From: Pseudomonadota bacterium
Lineage (GTDB): Bacteria > Myxococcota > Myxococcia > Myxococcales > Myxococcaceae
Reading direction: 5' to 3'
Assembly: GCA_023423535.1 (NCBI GenBank)
Contig: JAFAFL010000106.1
Coordinates: 1-64,000, forward strand
Length of the DNA: 64,000 bases
Every line of letters begins with the position of its first letter. Within the stretch, counting starts at the first letter, position 1. Shown piece after piece: positions 17,115-26,130 of the stretch. Made by a program: the position numbers and the translations under genes. Below the pieces are notes generated by a model. The model made no database searches. It was not told where the DNA came from and saw only the letters and a program-made list of their open reading frames with translations.

Positions 17115-19028
17115 ATGTCCCGCCTCGCGTACCTCCCCATGAATCAGGACGACCTCCGCGCCCGTGGCTGGGACGCGGTGGACATCGTCATCGTCTCGGG
17201 CGACGCGTACGTCGATCACCCCGCCTTCGGTCCGCCGCTCATCGCCCGCTTCCTCGAGGGCCGAGGCTTCCGCGTCGGCATCATCGCGCAGCCCGACTGG
17301 CAGTCCGCCGAGCCCTTCCGGGCGCTGGGCAAGCCCCGCCTCTTCTTCGGCGTGGCGGCCGGCAACATGGACTCGATGCTCAACCGGCTGACGGCGCAGA
17401 AGAAGAACCGCAGCGAGGATCAGTACAGCCCCGGCGGGCGCACCTCGTCTCGTCCGGACCGCGCGTCGATCGTCTATGCGCAGCGCTGTCGCGAGGCCTA
17501 TCCCGAGGTGCCGGTGGTCATCGGCGGCATCGAGGCCTCGCTGCGGCGCATCGCGCACTTCGACTACTGGAGCGAGAAGGTGCGGCGCTCGGTGTTGATG
17601 GACGCGAAGGCGGACCTGCTCGTGTTCGGGATGGGCGAGCGCCCCATCTGGGAGATCGCCGACCGGATGCGCAAGGGCGAGCGCGTGGAGGACCTGCGCG
17701 ACATCCGCGGCACCGGCTACATCGTGGACGCGGCGCGGATGCGCGAGCTGGAGAGCGATCCGGCGCAGCGCGCGGCGGACAGAAAGCCGGTGGTGCTGCC
17801 CTCGTTCGAGGAGGTCTCGGCGCAGACCGAAGAGGGCCGCTTCGCCTTCGCGAAGATGTCCGGCCTCTTCCAGCGCGAGACGAACCCGGGCAACGCGCGG
17901 CCGATCGTACAGCGTCACGGCGACCGCGGCGTGTTCTTCAACCCGCCCCCGTTCCCGCTCGAGGACGGCGTGGGCAAGGGCCCGGACGCGGTGGCGATGG
18001 ACGAGCTGTACGACCTCCCGTTCACGCGCCTGCCGCACCCCTCCTACAAGGAGCGCATCCCCGCGTACGAGACGGTGAAGCACTCGGTGGTGCTGATGCG
18101 CGGCTGCTTCGGCGGGTGCTCGTTCTGCTCCATCACCGAGCACGAGGGCCGCGTCATCCAGAGCCGCTCGTCGGAGAGCGTGCTGCGCGAGATCCGCGCG
18201 CTGCGCCGGATGGGCGACTTCCGCGGCACGGTGACCGACCTCGGTGGGCCGACCGCGAACATGTACAAGATGAAGTGCCGGTCGGAGCAGATCGAGAAGG
18301 CCTGCCGCAAGCTCTCCTGCGTGCACCCGGGCGTCTGCGAGAACCTCAATACGGACCACGGCCCGCTGATCGACGTGATGCAGAAGGCGCGCGCGGAGCC
18401 GGGGGTGAAGCACCTCTTCATCGCCTCGGGCGTGCGCTACGACCTCGCGGAGAGGTCGCCGGAATACGTGAAGGAGCTCGCCACGCACCACGTGGGCGGA
18501 CAGCTGTCGGTCGCGCCGGAGCACGTGTCGAAGCGGGTGCTGGACAAGATGAAGAAGCCCGGCATCGAGAGCTTCGAGCGCTTCCAGAACATGTTCGCCT
18601 GCGCGAGCGAGGACGCGGGGAAGGAGCAGTACGACATCCCCTACTTCATCAGCGGACACCCGGGCTCGACGCTGGAGGACATGGTCGAGCTCGCGCTGTG
18701 GCTGAAGAAGAACGGCAAGCGCCCGCGCCAGGTGCAGGACTTCATCCCCACGCCGATGAGCATGGCCACCGCCATGTACTACTCCGGCTACGACCCGATG
18801 AAGCTCGAGCCCGTGTACACGGCGAAGGGCCTGCGCGAGAAGCGGCTGCAGAAGGCGCTGCTCCTCTACTGGAACCCCGAGCAGTGGCCGCTCGCCCGCG
18901 AAGCGCTGGAGCTGGCGGGACGTTCGGACCTCATCGGCCGCGCGCCTCACTGCCTCGTCCCGCCGGAGACGCACGCCGAGCTGGCGAGAGGCCCGGCCGC
19001 GCGTCCGCAGCCTTCGCGCAGGAACTAG
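17115..19028 (+). CDS. ygiQ: YgiQ family radical SAM protein
   Basis: The protein has 637 residues, close to the usual YgiQ length. The ATG is preceded by AAGGAAG. The N-terminal domain begins with the family segment WDAVDIVIVSGDAYVDHP and contains VVIGGIEASLRRIAHFDYW. The radical SAM cluster motif CxxxCxxC is at Cys 331, 335 and 338 (CFGGCSFC), which binds the 4Fe-4S cluster and S-adenosylmethionine. The C-terminal YgiQ domain includes VAPEHVS and QDFIPTPM. The substrate of YgiQ proteins is not known. It is followed by a 110-bp spacer and the zinc-ribbon gene. Confidence 0.95.
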   Translation: MSRLAYLPMNQDDLRARGWDAVDIVIVSGDAYVDHPAFGPPLIARFLEGRGFRVGIIAQPDWQSAEPFRALGKPRLFFGVAAGNMDSMLNRLTAQKKNRSEDQYSPGGRTSSRPDRASIVYAQRCREAYPEVPVVIGGIEASLRRIAHFDYWSEKVRRSVLMDAKADLLVFGMGERPIWEIADRMRKGERVEDLRDIRGTGYIVDAARMRELESDPAQRAADRKPVVLPSFEEVSAQTEEGRFAFAKMSGLFQRETNPGNARPIVQRHGDRGVFFNPPPFPLEDGVGKGPDAVAMDELYDLPFTRLPHPSYKERIPAYETVKHSVVLMRGCFGGCSFCSITEHEGRVIQSRSSESVLREIRALRRMGDFRGTVTDLGGPTANMYKMKCRSEQIEKACRKLSCVHPGVCENLNTDHGPLIDVMQKARAEPGVKHLFIASGVRYDLAERSPEYVKELATHHVGGQLSVAPEHVSKRVLDKMKKPGIESFERFQNMFACASEDAGKEQYDIPYFISGHPGSTLEDMVELALWLKKNGKRPRQVQDFIPTPMSMATAMYYSGYDPMKLEPVYTAKGLREKRLQKALLLYWNPEQWPLAREALELAGRSDLIGRAPHCLVPPETHAELARGPAARPQPSRRN

Positions 19029-19139
19029 AGGGTCGCCGGCGACCCGGTGCGTTTGCCTGACACCGGCGCAGCGTGCGTCTCCCGACGAGAGCCGTAGGCC
19101 CCGCCGCTGGCCCGCCCCTTGCGATGGCGAAGCCCCGTC

Positions 19140-19400
19140 ATGCACACCTCGACTGCGGCCGATCAGGGCGCCGCGCTCCAGCACTCCCCGGGCTCCTCCT
19201 CTTCCGAGCTCGCGCTCTACCTGCGCTGTCCCCACTGCGGCTCGCGGAAGGTCCGCCGCGACGCGATGAAGGGTTTGCGCGAGCTCTTGATGCGCTTCCT
19301 CACCAACGTGCGCGCGCACCACTGCGGCAAGTGCCGACACCGCTGGTTCGAGGAGAAGTCCCGCGCGCTGCCCGGCTGGGGGAGCACGCAGGCCGCGTGA
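19140..19400 (+). CDS. Small zinc-ribbon protein
   Basis: The protein has 86 residues from the ATG at 19140. Two CxxC knuckles, CPHC at 30-33 and CGKC at 62-65, are 28 residues apart and form a zinc ribbon; the second is followed by HRWF. The intervening helix is Arg/Leu-rich (MKGLRELLMRFLTNVRAH), which could bind nucleic acid or membrane. No other domain is present. Similar tiny zinc-ribbon proteins are common in myxobacteria but uncharacterised. It converges on the TPR gene 13 bp away. Confidence 0.6.
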   Translation: MHTSTAADQGAALQHSPGSSSSELALYLRCPHCGSRKVRRDAMKGLRELLMRFLTNVRAHHCGKCRHRWFEEKSRALPGWGSTQAA

Positions 19401-19413
19401 GGGTGACTCAGAC

Positions 19414-19917
19414 TCAGCGAATGGGACGGCGGTCCGGCGCGGCGGTGGGGATCTCCCGCTCACGCTCGACCTGCGCTTCGCGCTCGTCCTCCCCCTCGAG
19501 GATGTCGCGGTAGAGCGCGACGTGCTGCCGCACCTTGCCGGCCTCCACGCCCTCCGGCTCGAGCATCAAGTAGGTCTGGTAGCTCGCGATCGCATCGAGC
19601 GTCAGCCCCATCCGCGCGTAGGTCGCGCCCAGATGCAGGTGGCAGCGCGCCAGCGACGGCTGCATCGCCACGCAGCGCAGAAAGCGGTCCCGCGCCCGCG
19701 TGAACTTCCGGCTCATCAGCGCCTTCTGCCCTTCGTCCACCAGCTCGAGGAGCTTCGCCTGCGCGAGCAGCTCGTCGTGGCTCAGCGTCTTCCCCGCCGG
19801 CGCGGACGGGAGCTTCACCGGCTCGGCGTGCTCGCCCGGCGGCGTGGGCGTGGCGGCGCTCGCGGCGACGGAGACGAACAGGATCGGGAGGAGCCGCTTC
19901 GCCGTGCGCAGGATCAT
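19414..19917 (-). CDS. Secreted TPR protein
   Basis: The protein has 167 residues with a signal peptide (ALFVSVAASA-type, cleavage about residue 22). From about 50 to 145 it contains two or three tetratricopeptide-like helix pairs: ALMSRKFTRARDRFLRCV, CHLHLGATYARMGLTLDAI and SYQTYLMLEPEG carry the W/L-G-Y-A-F-A-P type TPR spacing. Such modules mediate protein-protein contacts; partners are unknown. The last 25 residues are charged. The divergent region upstream is the 458-bp repeat-bearing spacer. Confidence 0.65.
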   Translation of the reverse strand: MILRTAKRLLPILFVSVAASAATPTPPGEHAEPVKLPSAPAGKTLSHDELLAQAKLLELVDEGQKALMSRKFTRARDRFLRCVAMQPSLARCHLHLGATYARMGLTLDAIASYQTYLMLEPEGVEAGKVRQHVALYRDILEGEDEREAQVEREREIPTAAPDRRPIR

Positions 19918-20375
19918 GGACCGAGTGTGCCACGAGTTCGGCCCTCTTCTGCTGGAGCCCAGGCCGGCAGCGGAAGGATGACCGCCCCGCGTCGGCAGGA
20001 TGGGCAGCCGGCGCGGAGGGCGCGAAGCCGGCGCCGGGTGGAGGACTCACCGGCCTCGACTGGACGAGCACCCTGCACCGCCCGGATGAATCCCCGGTCA
20101 CGGGAGGATGGAGGGCCGGCGGTGGGGAAATTCGCCCCGTGCTGACTGGATGAGCGCCCGGTGACGGGAGGATGAGGACCCGGTCACCGGAGGATGAGGA
20201 CCCGGTAACGGGAGGATGAGGACCCGGCGGCGCCCGCAGATGCCCCCGGGGACAGAGGAAGAGTCCTCCGCTGAACATCCCGACCCTGCCCCGGAGGGCA
20301 GCTGCGTGTCCGCGAGCTCCCGCAACTCATGAAGCTCCTCCCACCGGCAATAGCGCCGCAAAACGGGAGGAAGTC
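19918..20375. other. 458-bp gene-free spacer with degenerate repeats
   Basis: No frame here has convincing coding character on either strand. The stretch from about 19962 to 20260 is built from degenerate copies of a 21-22 bp unit containing CCGG, then a purine-rich AGGATGAGGA core; three near-identical copies lie at 20157-20222. The right end, 20364-20370, is the GGGAGGA ribosome-binding site of the next gene. I see no clear promoter or terminator. Confidence 0.6.
20157..20222. repeat. Three tandem 22-bp direct repeats
   Basis: The copies at 20157-20178, 20179-20200 and 20201-20222 differ only at two internal positions. Each starts with a short dyad CCGGTNACGG (a perfect CCGGTCACCGG palindrome in the second copy) and ends with AGGATGAGGA. 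A fourth single copy is at 20093-20114, and weaker copies extend from about 19962 to 20260. The spacing of 22 bp is two helical turns, so a protein could bind the same face of each unit. There are no unique spacers, so this is not a CRISPR array. Confidence 0.8.
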
Positions 20376-21131
20376 ATGCCGCCGAACATGAAGCTCGTCG
20401 CGAAGGGGAAGTCGGAGCCGCTGGTGGGGCTGAGGGATCAGGGCGCGTACTCGCTGGGGCTGTCGGAGAAGTACGCCGCCGCGCTCGCGCGAGCGGGCTG
20501 GACCGCGAATGAGCATGCGGAGCTGCAGACGGTGATGGCCGCGCTCGACTCGCAGCGGGCCCAGCAGGTCGAACAGCGCGATCAGTGCAGGCAGAGCCTC
20601 GCCGCCGAACGCGAGGCCCTCGCCGAGGCCAAGGTGTTCAAGCGCCACCTCGACCTCGCCGTGGCCGACCTCTTCGCCCGCGCGGCCGTGGACGACTCGC
20701 TGGTGCTGATTCCCACGCGCGACGCGTTCCGCTTGCGAGGCCTCGGCGAGCTGGGACGTTCGACGGCGAAGCACGTCAGCTACCTCGCCGAGGTCCGGCC
20801 GCACGTGCAGGCAGTGGCCACGCAGCTCGCGCCGTACTTCGACGGAAGGGACGCGGCGAAGCAGCTCGACGAGGTGCGCGCGGCGCTCGAGGCGGCGCAG
20901 GCGAAACAGGAGGTCACCTACGCGTCGCTCCCGTCGGACACGGAGGAGGTGTACGAGGCCAAGGGACGAGCGCTGCTCCTCATCGAGCGCCTCAACCGCG
21001 CGGGGAAGATCGCGTTCGCAGGTCAGGCCGCGGTCGCCGCGCAGTTCAACAAGGACATCCTCCTCCGCGCGCGGAAGGCGAGGAAGGCAGACCCGGCCGT
21101 GCCGGTGACGCCGGTCGAGCCCGCGGCGTAG
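20376..21131 (+). CDS. Hypothetical helical protein
   Basis: The protein has 251 residues. The GGGAGGA 5 nt before the ATG fixes the start at 20376 rather than the in-frame ATG at 20388. It has no signal peptide or membrane segment. Two long helical stretches (about 45-95 and 150-200) look like antiparallel coiled coils, for example RAQQVEQRDQCRQSLAAERE. The C-terminus is Ala/Pro-rich. I do not recognise a family. The upstream spacer carries the 22-bp repeats, which may regulate it. Confidence 0.6.
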   Translation: MPPNMKLVAKGKSEPLVGLRDQGAYSLGLSEKYAAALARAGWTANEHAELQTVMAALDSQRAQQVEQRDQCRQSLAAEREALAEAKVFKRHLDLAVADLFARAAVDDSLVLIPTRDAFRLRGLGELGRSTAKHVSYLAEVRPHVQAVATQLAPYFDGRDAAKQLDEVRAALEAAQAKQEVTYASLPSDTEEVYEAKGRALLLIERLNRAGKIAFAGQAAVAAQFNKDILLRARKARKADPAVPVTPVEPAA

Positions 21132-21143
21132 GTGCGGCCCGCC

Positions 21144-23333
21144 TCACCGCTCCCGCGAGGTCCGCTGCGGATTGCCGGCCGCGTTGAGCCAGCCGCTCGG
21201 TGCCGGCCGGCGTCCTAGGACCGGGAGCGCGACGAGCTCGCTGCGCCGGTTGTCGAAGATCACCCAGCGACCGCCGGCGAGAACGGGCTCGCTGTACCAG
21301 GGCTCGATCGGCGCGGAGAGGGGGCACGCCCAGCGCTCGGCGCCGTCGAGGTCGAACTCGAAGAGGGTCAGGTTCGCCTGCGCGTTTCCGCCCCCCGGGT
21401 TCGGCACGCGCTCACCGCTGGCGACGATCACCGTGGCCGCGTCGCTGAGCAGCGGCGGAAGTACCGTGCCCTCGGTCCAGGTGCCCAGCGTGCGGCGCCA
21501 GCCTTCCGCACCGGTCGCGAGATCGAACCGCCGCAGCATCGACCACGTGCCGGAGCAAACGTTCGGCGCTGGCTGTGGACCGGCGATCGTCTGGAACGCT
21601 GCGCCGGCGGTCATGACCATCGAGTGGCCTTCGTAGCGCCAGCCGGAGAGCAGCGGAGGTTGAGTGGACATCACCGTTCCGCTTCCTGTCTCCAGCACGG
21701 CCATGCCGGACGCGCAGGCCGTGCCGGGCACCCCCACGCCGAGCAGCCCTGCACTGACGCCGCGCGGAAGCCGGTTCGACTCGAACCAGCGCTGCTGCAT
21801 CGACGGCGCCAGCGCGAGCGCGCCGTAGTCCACGCCGCCAGAGGGGCTCGGGATGCTGACGTCGAGGTAGAGGTTGCCGGCGCGGTCCACCACCTGGTTC
21901 CCGGAGTTGAAGCCGCGCGCGACCTTCTCCAGCCGAAGGAGCGTCCCGGTGTGCGGGTCGAGGTCCGCGATGAATCCGCCGACGGAGTGCGCCTTCCACG
22001 GACGAACCGCGAGAGCGTGCACCGGGACGCCAAGCTTTCCACCCGCGGTCTCGATGAGGCCGGGGAAGTTGAGCATGTACCCATCGGCCGGCTCGGGCGG
22101 GGACTCGAGCAGCGGCAACACGTCGGGCAACAGCTCGCGGCGCCACAGGTGCGCACCATCCGAACGACGGAAGCCGTGCACGGCGACGGACGAGTACTCG
22201 CTCTCCCCTTCGATCGCGAACACCACGTCGTCCAGCACCGCCGACGCCTCGACGTGCAGGGAACCCGCCGGCAACGGAACCTCCCACCGCAGCACGCCAT
22301 CCGGCGCGAGCGAAAGGAGCGTCGTCGTCTGCTGCTGCCCCCGCACGTGCGGCGAGCGATGCACCGAGTAGAGGTTCCCGTCGGGGTCCACCGGCAGTCG
22401 TTGCGCGTGGTGGCTGATGGGTCTCGTCCACTCGGGCTGGAGCGTTTGCGCCGGCGGACGCACACACGTTCCCGACGTGCAGACCCCGAGCGCCTGGCAC
22501 GGTGACGGATGGCCGCACGGAGCGCCGTCGGGTGCCTCGCGCTCCACACACGCGCCCGCGATGCACACGTCCCTCACCGCGCACTCCCTCCGGCCACAGG
22601 GCGTGCCGTCCTCCACCGGCGCCTGCGTGCACCCGACGATCGGATCGCACAGTGCGGCGAGGCAGGGCGACTCCGGCGCTTCGCAGGTCATCGCGACGCT
22701 CACGCAGCCCGCGGTCGAAGAGCACGAGTCCTCGGTGCAGGGGTTCCCGTCGTCGCAGCTGCGCGCGCGCCCGGTGCACTGGCCTGCGAAACAGGTCGGG
22801 GCGAGCAGGCACGCGTCCTCGCACGGCGTTCCGTCCGGAGCGCTCTCCACTTCGCACCGGCCCGCCTCTGCATCGAAGAAAGCACGCGCGCACGACGAGG
22901 TCGCGTCACACGAGGGAGGCTCGAGTCCGATGCCGGTGACCTCCACCTTCAGCTCGGTACCCTCCGAGGTGAAGAGGATGCTCGCCGAGTGAGCCCCCGT
23001 CGTCTTTGGCCGGAAGTGCACCGCGACCTTCCGCTGCGACCCGGCCGCCATCCGCAGGCCCTCGGTGGGGACGTCCACGGTGAACGGCGCCTGGACCCCG
23101 ACCGACACCGCGCGATCGATGCGACCCGGGTTGCTGAGCTCCACCACGCCCGAAGCGCCTGCGCCCACCCAAACGGGCGGCAGCGCCAGTGGCGAAGGCG
23201 TGAGGACGATCAGCTCGCCCTCTGCGCCCGTCAGCGGCGCTGACGGCGAGCAGCCCCCGATGGGCATCGCGCCCGCAGTGAAGATGGTGACGGCGACGAC
23301 GAAGGTGCCGCGGGATGAGGCGCGCAGATCCAT
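21144..23333 (-). CDS. Lipoprotein with ASH-like Ig domain, Cys-rich repeats and a PQQ-like propeller
   Basis: The protein has 729 residues and a lipoprotein signal (PIGGC, Cys 28). Residues of about 40-135 form an ASH/choice-of-anchor D-like Ig domain (VELSNPGRIDRAVSV then VAVHFRPKTTGAHS). Residues of about 140-290 are Cys-rich repeats with DGTPCxxACxxxPTCxxGxC spacing, similar to repeats in myxobacterial and slime-mould surface proteins. The C-terminal 430 residues contain repeated hydrophobic strands with DGxxxW and LDLATGAEGW-type segments, consistent with a PQQ/WD-like beta-propeller. It is a surface lipoprotein of unknown function, 12 bp from the convergent hypothetical gene. Confidence 0.75.
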   Translation of the reverse strand: MDLRASSRGTFVVAVTIFTAGAMPIGGCSPSAPLTGAEGELIVLTPSPLALPPVWVGAGASGVVELSNPGRIDRAVSVGVQAPFTVDVPTEGLRMAAGSQRKVAVHFRPKTTGAHSASILFTSEGTELKVEVTGIGLEPPSCDATSSCARAFFDAEAGRCEVESAPDGTPCEDACLLAPTCFAGQCTGRARSCDDGNPCTEDSCSSTAGCVSVAMTCEAPESPCLAALCDPIVGCTQAPVEDGTPCGRRECAVRDVCIAGACVEREAPDGAPCGHPSPCQALGVCTSGTCVRPPAQTLQPEWTRPISHHAQRLPVDPDGNLYSVHRSPHVRGQQQTTTLLSLAPDGVLRWEVPLPAGSLHVEASAVLDDVVFAIEGESEYSSVAVHGFRRSDGAHLWRRELLPDVLPLLESPPEPADGYMLNFPGLIETAGGKLGVPVHALAVRPWKAHSVGGFIADLDPHTGTLLRLEKVARGFNSGNQVVDRAGNLYLDVSIPSPSGGVDYGALALAPSMQQRWFESNRLPRGVSAGLLGVGVPGTACASGMAVLETGSGTVMSTQPPLLSGWRYEGHSMVMTAGAAFQTIAGPQPAPNVCSGTWSMLRRFDLATGAEGWRRTLGTWTEGTVLPPLLSDAATVIVASGERVPNPGGGNAQANLTLFEFDLDGAERWACPLSAPIEPWYSEPVLAGGRWVIFDNRRSELVALPVLGRRPAPSGWLNAAGNPQRTSRER

Positions 23334-23418
23334 TCCGCCAGTCTGCCGAGCGGTGGATGGATGGTGGCGCGGTCGCGAAGGTCTTTGCGTGCGCCGTGCA
23401 ATGCGCGACAGGTGAGGA

Positions 23419-24885
23419 CTACAGGTACGGCGCGAAGAGCCTCGCCACGCCGTCCCGCAGCTTCACGGGGAAGGGCCGCGCGTCGAGTTCTTCCCGCGTG
23501 ATCGGCCTCGAGCGCGCGAGCCGTTCGCGGAACACGCCCTCCGCCTGAGCGGCGAAGGCGCGGTCGTAGGCCTCGACGCAGAACTCGAAGTTGAGGCGGA
23601 GGCTGCGCGGATCCCAGTTAGCGCTGCCGAGGAGCACCCAGGCCTCGTCCACGATCATCAGCTTCGTGTGATCGAACGGCGGCCGCGAGAGGTGGATGCG
23701 GCAGCCGCGCTCGAGGTTCTGCCAGAGCTGCGCGGTGGAGGCCCACTGCACCAGCGGCAGATTCCCCCGCTCCGGCAACACGATGTCCACCTCCACGCCG
23801 CGCAGCGCCGCGACGTTGAGCCCGGTCACCAGCGCGGTGTCCGGCAGGAAGTACGGCGTCACCACCCGCACGCTGCGGCGCGCGGACGCGAGCGCCCCGA
23901 GCATCACCCAGCGCAGCACGTCGAAGGACTCGTCCGGCCCGTCGATGATCCCGCGCGCGTGCACGCCGGGCTCGCCTTCGACCACCGGCGCCAGAGTGGG
24001 GAACCACTTCTCTCCGGAGAGGGCCTCACCGGTGGTGAAGACCCAGTCTTCGGCGAATGCGTCCTGCAGGTGGCGCACGACCGGGCCCTCGACGCGGAAG
24101 TGGAGATCCTCGGCGGGCTCGACGTCCGCGCGCGAGGCGAGCGGCATGAAGTCGTCGCGGATGTTCATCCCGCCGGTGAAGCCCACGCGCCCGTCCGCGA
24201 CCATGATCTTGCGGTGGTTGCGCAGGTTGAGGAACGGCAGCCGCGCCGGCGCGATCGAGGGCATGAACAGCGCCACGCGAACTCCCTCGCGACGCAGCCG
24301 CTTGTGGATGGGCCTTCGGCTGTAGCGCACGCCCACCGCATCGACGAGCACGCGGACCTCCACGCCCCGGCGCACCGCCCCGCCCAGCGCGAGCGCGAAC
24401 TGCTCGCCCACCGGATCGCGATCGAAGATGTACGTGCAGAGTGTGAGTGAGGTCCGCGCGGAGCGGATGGCCTCGAGCATCGCGGGATAGGTCTTCGCCC
24501 CGCCGTCGAGGATCTCAAGCCGGTTCCCCGCCAGCAGCGGCCGGCGCGTCACCTTGCCGCCGAGCTTCGCCATGGTGACGAGGTGTGCGTCGCGCAGGTC
24601 GAGCCACGGCTCGTCGCCCACCGGCGGAGGCAGCAGCGCTGACGGCGGCGCGCGACCCTGCTCGAGCTTCAGCGCGTGCGCCTTGCGCGTGATCCGGTTG
24701 ATCCCCAGCAGCACGTAGAGGACCGCGCCGACGATCGGCACCAGCCAGATGAGGCCCACCCACGACACCGCCGAGCGGTTGTCTCGCTTCCACAGCACCG
24801 CGTGCCCCGAGGTCAGCGCGCTCAAGGCCACCGTCAGCACCGCGGCGACGGTCGGCCAGAGATCGAGGAAGAGCTGCGGGACCAT
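23419..24885 (-). CDS. cls: Cardiolipin synthase (phospholipase D family)
   Basis: The protein has 488 residues from the ATG at 24885. Two N-terminal membrane segments (about 6-28 and 38-60, the second with WVGLIWLVPIVGAVLY) precede two phospholipase D HKD motifs: HRKIMVAD with His 224 and HTKLMIVD with His 406, each followed by a small-residue GG or GSAN segment. Length and architecture fit bacterial cardiolipin synthases, which transfer a phosphatidyl group between two phosphatidylglycerols in the inner membrane. It is divergent from the VWA lipoprotein gene. Confidence 0.92.
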   Translation of the reverse strand: MVPQLFLDLWPTVAAVLTVALSALTSGHAVLWKRDNRSAVSWVGLIWLVPIVGAVLYVLLGINRITRKAHALKLEQGRAPPSALLPPPVGDEPWLDLRDAHLVTMAKLGGKVTRRPLLAGNRLEILDGGAKTYPAMLEAIRSARTSLTLCTYIFDRDPVGEQFALALGGAVRRGVEVRVLVDAVGVRYSRRPIHKRLRREGVRVALFMPSIAPARLPFLNLRNHRKIMVADGRVGFTGGMNIRDDFMPLASRADVEPAEDLHFRVEGPVVRHLQDAFAEDWVFTTGEALSGEKWFPTLAPVVEGEPGVHARGIIDGPDESFDVLRWVMLGALASARRSVRVVTPYFLPDTALVTGLNVAALRGVEVDIVLPERGNLPLVQWASTAQLWQNLERGCRIHLSRPPFDHTKLMIVDEAWVLLGSANWDPRSLRLNFEFCVEAYDRAFAAQAEGVFRERLARSRPITREELDARPFPVKLRDGVARLFAPYL

Positions 24886-24988
24886 GGGTTCGGTTCTGTC
24901 TTCCGTCGGCGCGGGCGGCGTCCGGAAAATTGCCCGGCCCCGGCGTGGGCTTACCTTGTCCCACATCACGGCCGGGTCGGGAGATCAG

Positions 24989-26116
24989 ATGCGTCAGCTC
25001 GAACTTCGCACCATCCACTCGCTTCGCAACCTCCTGGTGGGCGCGGGCCTCGCGCTCACGCTCGGGTGCGGCGGACCGGCGGAAGATCCGCTCGGCCCGG
25101 GCGCGCCCTCTTCCTCTCAGCGCTGCCTGCGCCTTCGCCCGCAGGGGGACACGGCCGTCTCGCTGCCCGCGCGGATCAGCGTGCTCTTCACTGTCGATAC
25201 CTGCGCCGGAGAGCCGGTGCCGGGCCTCACCGTGGCGGACTTCACGCTGTCGGAGAACGGCAGCCCCATCTCGCCCTGGGAGAGCCGGATGACGCTGCAG
25301 CCGCGCGCGCAGCAGCACCGGATGCACACCGCGCTGCTCCTCGACATGTCCGGGTCCATCCTCCAATCCGGCGCCTGGCCCGAGCTGCGCGCGGCGGTGG
25401 AGCGCTTCGTGGGCGAGGTGCTCGCGGATCCGCAGAGCGGACACCAGCTCGCGCTGCTCACCTTCGACGGCCGAGCGCAGCCCACGGAGCGCGTCGCGTA
25501 CACCTCCGACCGGCTGAAGCTGCTCGCGGCGCTCGATGCGCTGGAGGTCCGCGAGTGCACGACCAACGCGCAGTGCTCCGCGTTCCCGGACCGGGCCTCG
25601 TGCGCGGCGTGGCGCTGCGTGGACGACAGCACGAACCTCTTCGGCGCGGTCGTGGCGGGCACGCAGCACGTGGCGCAGTCTCTGAGCGCGGAGGGTCCGA
25701 CGTACCGGCAGGCCGCGCTCGTCGTCTTCACCGACGGCACCGATCAAGCCGCGCGCGCGACCCGTCGCGAGGCCGAGGAGGCCATTGCTGCGTCGGGCGT
25801 GCACGCGTTCACCGTGGGGCTCGGTGGAGAGGTCGATGCGTCGGCACTGCAGGCGCTCGGGCCGGCGGGACACTTCTCGGCCACGCGGCCGGAGGAGCTC
25901 GGCGCTGCCTTCGGTGGCGTGGCCTCGCGGCTCACCGCGCTGGCGGGCAGGTTCTACGCGCTCGATTACTGCTCGCCGAAGCGCCGTGGCCGCCACTCGC
26001 TGGAGCTGCGCGCGAAGTGGACCGCACCGGACGGTGTCGTCCTCACCGGCCTGCTGGAGTCGAAGTTCGACGCCGAGGGTTTCGGTCCCGGCTGCGACGT
26101 CGGCGCGGTGCCCTGA
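24989..26116 (+). CDS. VWA-domain lipoprotein
   Basis: The protein has 375 residues. The ATG is preceded by CGGGAG. The lipobox is LTLGC with Cys 27. A von Willebrand factor A domain spans about 112-320: the metal site DMSGS starts at Asp 119, a Thr is in the middle, and VVFTDGTDQAA supplies the second Asp. An insertion rich in Cys (CTTNAQCSAFPDRASCAAWRC) sits inside it. The domain usually binds a protein ligand through Mg2+; the partner is unknown. The GDPD-like gene follows directly. Confidence 0.85.
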   Translation: MRQLELRTIHSLRNLLVGAGLALTLGCGGPAEDPLGPGAPSSSQRCLRLRPQGDTAVSLPARISVLFTVDTCAGEPVPGLTVADFTLSENGSPISPWESRMTLQPRAQQHRMHTALLLDMSGSILQSGAWPELRAAVERFVGEVLADPQSGHQLALLTFDGRAQPTERVAYTSDRLKLLAALDALEVRECTTNAQCSAFPDRASCAAWRCVDDSTNLFGAVVAGTQHVAQSLSAEGPTYRQAALVVFTDGTDQAARATRREAEEAIAASGVHAFTVGLGGEVDASALQALGPAGHFSATRPEELGAAFGGVASRLTALAGRFYALDYCSPKRRGRHSLELRAKWTAPDGVVLTGLLESKFDAEGFGPGCDVGAVP

Positions 26117-26130
26117 ACGCAGCCGGCCGC

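Noticed and set aside
20157..20222. CRISPR array
   Set aside because: Repeats are directly adjacent with no unique spacers and there are no cas genes.
21771..21786. GGTTCGACTCGAACC as a tRNA T-loop
   Set aside because: It is a palindrome inside a coding gene with no acceptor or anticodon stem around it.
26114..26116. VWA-gene stop TGA as another selenocysteine codon
   Set aside because: The frame after it is not homologous to VWA proteins, no UxxC context exists and the next gene uses another frame.
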